From contig JAGPXD010000003.1 in assembly GCA_020746995.1 (NCBI GenBank), forward strand, positions 434,001 to 498,000: 64,000 bases of DNA. Reading direction: 5' to 3'. This DNA comes from Plectosphaerella cucumerina (lineage: Eukaryota > Ascomycota > Sordariomycetes > Glomerellales > Plectosphaerellaceae). This document shows positions 57,000-64,000 of this stretch, piece by piece (positions within the stretch are counted from its first letter, which is position 1; each line of letters starts with the position of its first letter). The notes beneath the pieces are model-generated. The model was given only the letters and a program-made list of their open reading frames with translations, was not told the origin of the DNA and made no database searches. The translations under genes were made by a program, and so were the position numbers.

Positions 57000-59900
57000 C
57001 TAAATGGTCCCATACCCCCGAACATCCTCCGTCAAACCATACTTCTCCAGCTTCCACCCCCTCGTCCCAATCAACTCAACCACCCACTCGAACGGAAAAC
57101 ATTGCAACAGCTCATCATCCGCCTTTGGATCCTCGACATACTCGCTCGCCAGCTCGTTAAGCTCGTCAAAGTACGCAACCCTCTCATAAGGCAAGTCCAT
57201 GACATGGAACCTCTTCGATCCCTTGTCCTGCAGCCGCCTCGCCTCCCACTCGAGCATCTCCTCCCTGCTCGGAAGCGCCAGCTTGCCCGACCAGTGCAGT
57301 GCCGCCAGGAACGCGGCCTTCTCCCACGCGAGCCAAGTTAGCGTCGCGTTGGCCACGCCCACAAAGGCGATGGTGTTGGGGTTGTGAATGTCGAAGATGT
57401 GCTGGTACAAGCCCGGGACGCGGAAGCCGCCTGTCTTCTCCTGCGGACGGACGTGTGAGAGGAACGGGTGCGTGTAGAAGTAACCCGTTGCGAAGACGAC
57501 CGTGTCAATGTCTGTGAGGAGGGTGCCGTCGTCGAGATGGATCTTCGTCTCCTCGAAGCGAGAGATGGTCGTCACCTCCTTGACGCCTGGCCGGGCGAAC
57601 ACGGTCGGGTAGCGGGGGTGGTCTGACTTTTGGGATACGTAGATGTCGCCCTTGACGTGAGGAAGGGACTGGAGGACGATGTCGATGGCGCTTTCGCTGT
57701 TTCCGACGATGAGGACGCGTTGGTCTTTGAGGTCTTCGCCTGTTCGCCAGCCTGAGGCGTGTCGTAGGCCGCCCTTCCAGACTTCCAGGCCCGGTACCTC
57801 GGGGACCCTGGGGACGGTGTTGTGTCCCGTGGCGACGACGAGATGATCGAAAGTCTCGGCGTACCACCTGTCTGTTCCGTCGGACTCCTCGCGGCGAAGG
57901 GTCAGTTTGACTCCCTTCCCTCCCTCCAGCGTCTCAACGTTCTCGACAGTGGTGCGGTACTGAATGAGATGCTCATACTTGGTCGCCATGGCCGCGACCA
58001 CCTTGCAAACCTCGGCCCCGGTGAGGAAGGGCTTCTCCGTGCTGACGTAGGGTGAGGTGTCGGACGTCGTGTCGCCGCACATAACCTTGGTGGGGATGTT
58101 CGCCTCGAGAGCTTCGTACAGCGGAGAAGTCACAAAGCGCTGCCGCTTGGAGCGGGGAGCAGAGAGCGGGAGCTCACCCGGCGGCTTCTCCAGGGGAGGG
58201 TTGGTGGTGGTCGGCTCAGGGGATGGGAAGATCGGCTCAGAGGATGAGACTGGGTCAAACAGCCAGACGCCGCCGGCTACGTCTCTTCGCTCCAGGATCT
58301 GGATTGAGAAGCCACCCAGACGCTCAAATGCTGAGGCTGTAAGAATGCCTGACACTCCGGCACCAATGACGGCTACACGCTTCAGGTTGGGGGTACCCTC
58401 GGCATGGCCGTTGATCTTGGGAATGGTTGTTTCAGCGTTCCTCTCAATTTCGGGGTGACCATTTGTCTTGGTGGGCACATTGGCGTTCCGTTCCGAGGCC
58501 TTCTCGACATGGCCGTTGGTCTGAGGATTGGTCACCTCGGCGTCCTGCTCGATAACTCCGTTGCCTTGGCCATTTGTCTCTGTGGTGTTCGTAATGACAC
58601 CATTCTCGGCATCATGGCCAAACTGTGCAGCCTCGTAGGGGGGATAATCCGTGTACCCTCGCGCCCCATGAGTGTAGAAAGTACTCCTGTCGTAAGGAGA
58701 CAATGGCTGGTTCAGGCGGATGCGTTGCACCAGATCCGGGTTGGCGATGAAGCGGCGCCCAAAGGAGACTGCATCAGCGAGGCCGTCCTCGACCGTCAAG
58801 ACGCCGCTAACGGCAGTATAGCCGCCATTGCCGATCAGCACCGTTGGCGTGTATTCAGGGTTGTTGGGCTTGATCTCCGAAAGTAGACGTCGGAACGGAC
58901 CGAGGGAGATGTCCTCCGGAGCAATGCCCTTTGCCACGAGGCGGGCGAGGTTCTCCTCGATGCTGAGGTTCCTTGACACGCGCGCCTCGCCGACTGTGAC
59001 GTAGGCGACACCACGAAGGGCAAGCTCGCGGACCAAGTGCTGGAATTGCTCGAGCGGCTGGGAGCCATCCATCTCGTGGAAGCTAATCGGTCAGATTGCC
59101 GTCTTTGCAGGGCGTAGAGTGTTGGTAGGAGCTTACTTGGAAAAGGGGCTCACTCGCACACCGACACGCTGGTAGCCAACGACCTCGGCCACGGCGTCAA
59201 CAACCTCGAGCACAAAACGGCTGCGGTTCTCGACGCTTCCGCCATACTCGTCATCTCGCTGGTTAACGTTGTCTTGAAGGAACTGATCCAAGAGGAATCC
59301 ATTGCCGGCAATGACCTGCAAACTGTCAGTGAGCACATCCTAATCATGACATATCAACCCAGAGCGACTAACCTCAATACCATCAGCTCCCACGCTGGCG
59401 ACAGACCTGGCCGTCTCTTTGAACTCGGCAACCAACTCGCGGATCTCAGCCACTTCGAGGGCATGCGGCACGCCAAACGCCTCGCCCGAGTGCGTGTTGA
59501 TACCAGACTCAGCCACAGCCGACGATGACACACACCGGTACCCATACGCCGGAGCCTCATAGATACCGGCACGCGCCCTGGAGGCCTTGACAAGCCCCGG
59601 AGACGAGGCCCTCCCCACGTGCGTCAGCTGTTGAAACCAATACCCACCCTTTTCATGAACCGCGTCAATGACCTTGGCCACAGCCGCCAAGCGCTTGGGA
59701 CCCTCGATGGACAGACCCCAGGGCCAGGCCATGGAAGCAAGACTGGTGGCGGTGGCCTGGGACACCATGAGAGCCCCTGGGGTAGTGCGCTGGCGGAAGT
59801 ATTCCACCGCCAGGGGCGTCTCGGTGTGGTTCGCGCAGCGAGAGCGTCCGAGAGGAGCGTGGACGATGCGGTGCTGGAGAATGAGGTCCCCTACCTTGAG

Positions 59901-60041
59901 CGGCGTGAGAATCTTGGCTTTGGATGGGTCGAAGCCTTCGGGGTAGGCTTCATTGGCGTCGGGGGAGACATCTGTGAAGCCGCTCGTTGGGCCCCTGGCG
60001 TTGGCCTTGGCCACAAGGTCGGCAATGCTCTGTGCTGTCAT
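57000..60041 (-). CDS. Old Yellow Enzyme - flavin-containing monooxygenase fusion, 976 aa
   Basis: Exons 59373-60041, 59137-59315 and 57000-59082. Residues 1-435 are an FMN-binding OYE barrel (LTPLKVGDLILQHRIVHAPL; YWFQQLTHVGRAS; AGNGFLLDQFLQDNVNQRDDEYGGS; AVSFGRRFIANPDL). A linker at about 450-516 repeats TNGH/INGH four times at about 18-residue spacing. Residues 517-976 are an FMO: FAD Rossmann VAVIGAGVSGI (about 519-529), fingerprint WKGGLRHASGW (FxGxxxHxxx(F/W) with Trp first), second nucleotide site RVLIVGNSESAIDI and VVFATGYFYTHPFL. The OYE part would reduce an activated alkene or oxidise an amine, and the FMO would oxygenate N, S or a ketone. All three exons stay in one frame and the FMO has no start of its own, so this is one polypeptide. 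It diverges from an MFS transporter gene. Confidence 0.88.
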
Positions 60042-60313
60042 GATGAGCGAGAAAACGGCTGGGGAAATAATTCTAAGAGAATATGTTCATCTCCGAAAGT
60101 CTACGCATTTTTGTAGAATTTCATGTCTTTTTGAAGACGAATGTTTCCACCGAGGCTTCTGACATGCTGTGCCAGTTGAGTTTGTGTTCCCCGAACACCT
60201 CCGCCGACATCGCGATCGGAGCCATGACCAGTACTTCGGCTTCATAAATAAGCAGTCCAAATCAACGCAACATATCAACGAGAAGCTGTGGTGTTGTGGC
60301 GCAAAAGTCCCAA

Positions 60314-60338
60314 CGGAGCGAGTGAGAAGCTCGCTCCG
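60314..60338. promoter_or_regulatory. Perfect 9-bp inverted repeat, candidate regulator site
   Basis: CGGAGCGAG, seven bases, CTCGCTCCG. Outer CGG and CCG triplets in inverted orientation. Confidence 0.55.
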
Positions 60339-60396
60339 CGAAGACTTCATTATGGGTCTGAATGGCGCAATACACCTAGAGGATGGCAATTCGCTC

Positions 60397-60416
60397 CCCA
60401 AAGCGACTGCTTTGGG
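60397..60416. promoter_or_regulatory. Perfect 8-bp inverted repeat with 4-base loop
   Basis: CCCAAAGC, GACT, GCTTTGGG. It could form a hairpin in RNA or be a dimeric protein site. Confidence 0.45.
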
Positions 60417-60427
60417 ACAAGGGTCCT

Positions 60428-60460
60428 CGGCTTGATGATATTTTATTATTTATCAAGCCG
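60428..60460. promoter_or_regulatory. Perfect 9-bp inverted repeat around an AT-rich core
   Basis: CGGCTTGAT, a 15-base AT-rich spacer (GATATTTTATTATTT), ATCAAGCCG. CGG and CCG again form the outer ends. Confidence 0.5.
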
Positions 60461-60870
60461 TCCGCTCCACTGGGAGAATTTCCTGATTATTGATCTCTCC
60501 GACTTCAGTCTCGTGCTTCACTGCAATTCCTTCGGCGGCCGTCGGGGGTCGTCGGCCTCCTTCACGATTGATTGGCTTCGTCGCCGTCAAAGTCCCTTGG
60601 CGATGAAAGAAATCATCAGAATATCGATTTCGCGTCATTAGAGGTAGATATCGCCAACGCCGATAGTCGGAGGTTGGCAGTCTGGTGTGAAGTTGTGGCG
60701 CAGAAGTTGTGTCCAGATCGATACTTGTAGAGAGGGTGACGAGACGGCGAGAATCATGATATAAACTGTAGCGTAATGCCAAATGTGTTGCAAATCTCCA
60801 GGCAGCTTCATACGAGATCATCGCGCGTCCTAGTTTCCAAAAAGTCTGATACCGAACCAGGACCTGCGCA

Positions 60871-62642
60871 ATGAGTGCTGCTCTGCCCCCGAACGACGAG
60901 AAAGTCGTCAATATCCAGCCTACCGATACCGAAGTTGGCGGCGGAGATGTTGATCTGAAGGGCGTCACTGCCTCTGACGATGTTGCCCGCGCCTACTATC
61001 TCCAGGCAAGGGATGAGGAAATCTCCATCGAGGAACGTCGCCGCGTCCGCCGCAAGATCGACCTTCATATGCTCCCGTAAGTTCAGTCATTCCTCCCTAC
61101 GCACTTCGACTGACGACCCTAGCATGTTGAGCCTCACGGCCCTGATGCAGTACCTTGACAAGACCACGATCAACTACTCAGCCAACTACGGTCTGCGAGA
61201 GGGCCTCGGCATGGTCGGCTCGCAGTACTCGTGGGCAAGCTCAATCTTCTTCTTCGGCGCTCTTGTCTGGCAGTACCCCTCGCTACTGCTCATGCAGCGC
61301 TTCCCTGTCGGCCGCTATTTCGCCAGTCAAGTATTCTGCTGGGGTGCCCTGACGTTGCTCATGGCCGCCACGTCCAACTTCGGGGGCTTCGCCGCCCTGC
61401 GCTTCCTCCTCGGCGCCACAGAATCGATCCAGCTCGCAGCGTGCTTCATCATCTCGAGCATGTACTATACTCGCGAGGAGCAGCCCCTCCGTCTCATGGC
61501 CTGGTACGCCATGAACCCCCTCGCTACCATCCTCGGCTCGCTCTTCGCGTACGGTGTCGGGTACATCGACAGCCCAGTGGCGTTGTGGAAGTTCCCCTTC
61601 ATCATCTGCGGCTCACTGTCCGCGGCTTGGGCTGTCTGCTTGTGGTTCATGCTTCCGTCGAACCCTGCCACGGCTTGGTTCTTAAGTGAGCGCGAGCGCG
61701 TGGTGGCGATCAAGCGGGTCGAGAGTAACAATACGGGTATGGAGTCGAAGAAGTTCAAGAAGAGTCAAGCCATTGAAGCGTTTCTCGACCCCAAGGTCTG
61801 GTTTATTGCCTTAACTGTCGGCGCGGGAAACATTCTTGCTGGCCTTGGCTTGGTGAGTTTACCGTCCTGTTTCCCGTACAGCTCTTGTTGCAAAGAACTA
61901 ACGTCATGCCGTCTAGTTCTCGAGTCTTGTCATCAGGGGCTTCGGCTTTGATCAATTCCAGACGGCTCTCCTGCAGATGCCCACTGGAGGCATCGATATT
62001 GTCGCCCTCATCGTGTTCATCCTGTCTGCGACTTACATTCCCAACTCCAGGGTGATCTTCGCATCCATTGCCAGTGGCATCGGGCTTGTGGGAACCGTTA
62101 TGCTTTATGCTTTTGAGGTGGAGGACCGCTGGGTCCAGATGGCCGGGTAAGCTTTTCACATCGTGATTATGATGCTGGAAGCAGCTCAGCTGATCATTTC
62201 TAGGTTATGGGTTGTGACCGGTTTCATGCCGGTTTCTTTTCTCCTTTCAATGACCGTCATCAACAGCAACATCGCCGGGCACACCAAGAAGCTCACAACC
62301 CAGGCCATCATCTTCGTTTGCCACTCGACCGGAAGTAAGTCTCCGAACTTTGATACCTTGGTTAGATATGCTGCGTTTGAGCTAACCTACTTTCTCCTGT
62401 ACAAAGGCCTTGTCGGTCCGCAGCTGTACACCAAGCCGCCCTACCGAATGGGCCTCCGGGCCAATGTGGTTGTCGTAGCCTTCGGCACAGGGAGCGGCGT
62501 GCTGCACCTGGCATACCTAATCTGGGAGAACAGGAAGCGCAGGCAGTTCCTCGAGGCGAACAGACATCTGCTCAACGAGGATGATTACAAGTTCCGTGAT
62601 TTGACGGACAAGGAGAACCCATTTTGCTTCAACAAGCTTTAG
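60871..62642 (+). CDS. MFS transporter, allantoate permease / anion:cation symporter type, 510 aa
   Basis: Plasma-membrane uptake transporter of the Dal5/Tna1-like group, which carries ureides, nicotinate, vitamins and other organic anions. Exons 60871-61076, 61123-61852, 61917-62146, 62204-62334 and 62407-62642. Cytosolic N-terminus (EEISIEERRRVRRKIDLHMLP), then the family signature LTALMQYLDKTTINYSANYGLREGL, about twelve hydrophobic segments, RFLLGATESIQLAACFIISSM with YYTREEQPLRLMAWY, a loop after WFLSERERVVAIKRV and the tail NEDDYKFRDLTDKENPFCF. Every intron has GT/AG ends, and exon 5 joins at CHSTGSLVGPQLYTK. Its position opposite the OYE-FMO gene suggests it imports that pathway's substrate. 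Confidence 0.92.
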
Positions 62643-62967
62643 GGTTCCCACCCCAGGTTGAAACTGCCACGGGGTTAACCAAGGTCCTTGTATCACCAGA
62701 GTCTTGACACAAAGCCGTACTCAACGAGGCAACAGTTTGCGTACTCTTCGACTTTCAGCAGCACCACCAAGATAACCTGGAAGACGGCATCCTTACAAGC
62801 AGAGGCATGGGCATTATTGTCCCCCAATGTGCTCCTCAATGAAACTGTCTGGAAGTCCTGTGTCTTGAAGTGATCATTGCAATCTCGAATACACGCTATG
62901 AAGTGATGGCCAACATTACTAGTAAACCCCAATCACCAACCCCTTTCCCTTCGCCTCACCGGGCACC
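62643..62967. other. Convergent 3' flanks, no gene
   Basis: 325 bp between the MFS stop and the Rieske oxygenase stop. AT-rich with no coding frame. Confidence 0.5.
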
Positions 62968-64000
62968 CTAAAACGCAAGCGCCTCCGCCATCGACTGTTT
63001 CTTCTCCTCCACCTTTCCCTTCCGACAACAATCAACAGCCGAGCAAAAGTTGGCATCACTCTGGCTCGCCGTCGCCGTCTTGGGCACGCGCTGCTGAGCA
63101 GGGGCAATCTCGCAGCCGAGCAGCTGCTCCTTCTGGAAGTGCTCCGTGACGAGCTCACGCACCTTCTGCTGGAAGAAGAGGGGGCCTTTCTCCATCTCGG
63201 GGTGCATCTCGCCATTGACGAAGACGCCGGCGTTGAGGTTCTTTTGGGCCTCGGCGCAGAGGTACTTGTCCTCGGACATGATGCGCTTGTACATGTCGTT
63301 GATGACGTTGAAGTCGTCGTCGCCCGAGTTTTTGTTGCGGTAGACCTCGTAGCGCATGACGGACTTTGTCGGGGCGCTGGGGACGAAGCGCTGGATGAAG
63401 AAGAAGTGAGGGCTGGGGGTCTGGTGTTAGTGTACATTCATGTGGCCAGTAGGGCAGTGTACTTACGAGACGTTCATGGAGGCGTTGGGCCAGAAGTAGG
63501 TGGCGGCGACGCGGAAGCCCTTGTCGATTTGGTCTTGTCTCGGGGCACCGAAGTGCTGGATGTGCGAGGCCTTTGTCTGGACGTAGTAGGAGGCCAGGTC
63601 GGCGATCGTAGGAATGTCCGGGTGAGCGCCCTTGCAGTGGTAGCACTCGTTGTAGTTGTCGGCGAGGATCTTCCAGTTGTAGTCGCCCTCCATCTCCCAG
63701 GAGTGGTCGAACCTGTAGTCCTCAAAGTTGTAGTGCTCGAAGCGTGGCTGCTCATCGACGCCCTGGAAGTCGTCCTCCCAGGCAATCTCTGGCTCCGGAC
63801 CGGCGTCCAGGTTCACCCAGATGAAGCCGTTGCGGTCGACGCGGACGTGGATCGGGAAGAGGCCGTTCTTGGACTTGTCGAAGCCCTCGAGGTCCTGGTA
63901 GCCAGGAGCCTTGGCCAGGTTACCGCTCAGGCCGTATGACCAACCGTGGTACTTGCAGGCGAAGACGTGGCTGTTGCCCTCGTCCTTTGTAACGATGGGG
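62968..64000 (-). CDS. Rieske non-haem iron oxygenase, alpha subunit (choline monooxygenase-like), 5'-partial
   Basis: Only the C-terminal two-thirds lies in the window. Exons 63467-64000 (continuing beyond the end) and 62968-63412. The first visible residues contain the second Rieske cluster motif, FACKYHGWSYGLSG (C-x2-H). The first C-x-H pair must lie outside the window. The catalytic domain shows the mononuclear iron site NYNECYHCKGAHPDIP (two His, with the bridging acidic residue) and FFFIQRFVPSAP. The C-terminal part SDANFCSAVDCCRKGK is Cys-rich. Homologues hydroxylate quaternary amines such as choline, or aromatic rings, using a separate reductase. The intron acceptor CCCCCAG is the second of two AGs and the only one that keeps frame. 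Confidence 0.88.

Larger units (their letters stand above)
60042..60870. promoter_or_regulatory. Divergent promoter, OYE-FMO / MFS, with perfect palindromes
   Basis: 829 bp between divergent ATGs, lower in GC than the flanking genes. It contains three perfect inverted repeats: CGGAGCGAG-N7-CTCGCTCCG (60314-60338), CCCAAAGC-N4-GCTTTGGG (60397-60416) and CGGCTTGAT-N15-ATCAAGCCG (60428-60460). There is also an everted CTCCG-N13-CGGAG at 60199-60221. CGG/CCG half-sites are what fungal Zn2Cys6 regulators bind, so pathway-specific control of both genes is a reasonable inference. Confidence 0.6.

Noticed and set aside
63139..63939. 266-codon plus-strand open frame
   Set aside because: Antisense to the Rieske oxygenase, which has clear iron-site motifs. 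The plus frame is repetitive Val/Leu/Asp sequence.
1..64000. CRISPR arrays, insertion sequences, intact transposons, rRNA genes
   Set aside because: No regularly spaced identical repeats, transposase, integrase or reverse transcriptase motifs, or rRNA sequence were seen.

Overview
The window is nuclear DNA of a filamentous ascomycete (Pezizomycotina), most likely a GC-rich Sordariomycete. The evidence is many short introns of about 45-110 bases with GT..AG ends and CTAAC/CTGAC-type branch sites, gene spacing of roughly 2 kb, a set of clear fungal orthologues (Cox4, Prp19, Rrb1, Dom34, a DGR2/WDR44-like WD40 protein) and lineage-typical families (WSC proteins, PNP-NACHT NLR, OTT_1508-like deaminase, CBM1 esterase). 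Gene models below were spliced by hand by keeping reading frame and family motifs together. All exon totals are divisible by three.

Region by region. 1-6.2 kb: an unknown 365-aa protein probably cut by the window edge, a degenerate ~66-bp repeat tract, COX4 (5 exons), a DUF4604-type nuclear protein and a small secreted protein. 6.2-8.7 kb is a gene-poor pyrimidine-rich stretch in front of an unknown acidic-tailed protein (8694-9941). 10-20.9 kb is a housekeeping block: OHCU decarboxylase, PRP19, a RING protein with two SUMO-interaction motifs, a coiled-coil protein with a PCNA-box-like motif, RRB1 and a thioredoxin with a long tail. 21.5-25.6 kb: a PTGR-like reductase, then a decayed gene with a Cys/His-rich 3' part. 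25.7-31.5 kb: a secreted ~1,900-aa protein with a PQQ-like propeller region and six WSC domains. 34-39.7 kb: a PNP-NACHT-ankyrin NLR facing a SulP sulfate permease. 41.3-46.9 kb: OTT_1508-like deaminase, aldo/keto reductase, six-exon zinc-type dehydrogenase and DOM34. 47.8-55.2 kb: a WD40/zinc-ribbon protein, one tRNA-Gly(GCC), an HSL-type esterase and an unknown 444-aa protein. 55.3-56.5 kb: a CE1 esterase with a cellulose-binding tail.

The most unusual part is the right end (57-64 kb). A single gene fuses an Old Yellow Enzyme domain to a flavin-containing monooxygenase through a repetitive TNGH linker. It diverges from an allantoate-permease-like MFS transporter across an 829-bp promoter that holds three perfect inverted repeats close together. 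A Rieske non-haem iron oxygenase, cut by the window end, follows. This looks like a small co-regulated gene set for uptake and oxidation of a small, possibly nitrogenous, compound. The substrate is inferred, not shown.

No insertion sequences, intact transposons, CRISPR arrays or rRNA genes were seen.
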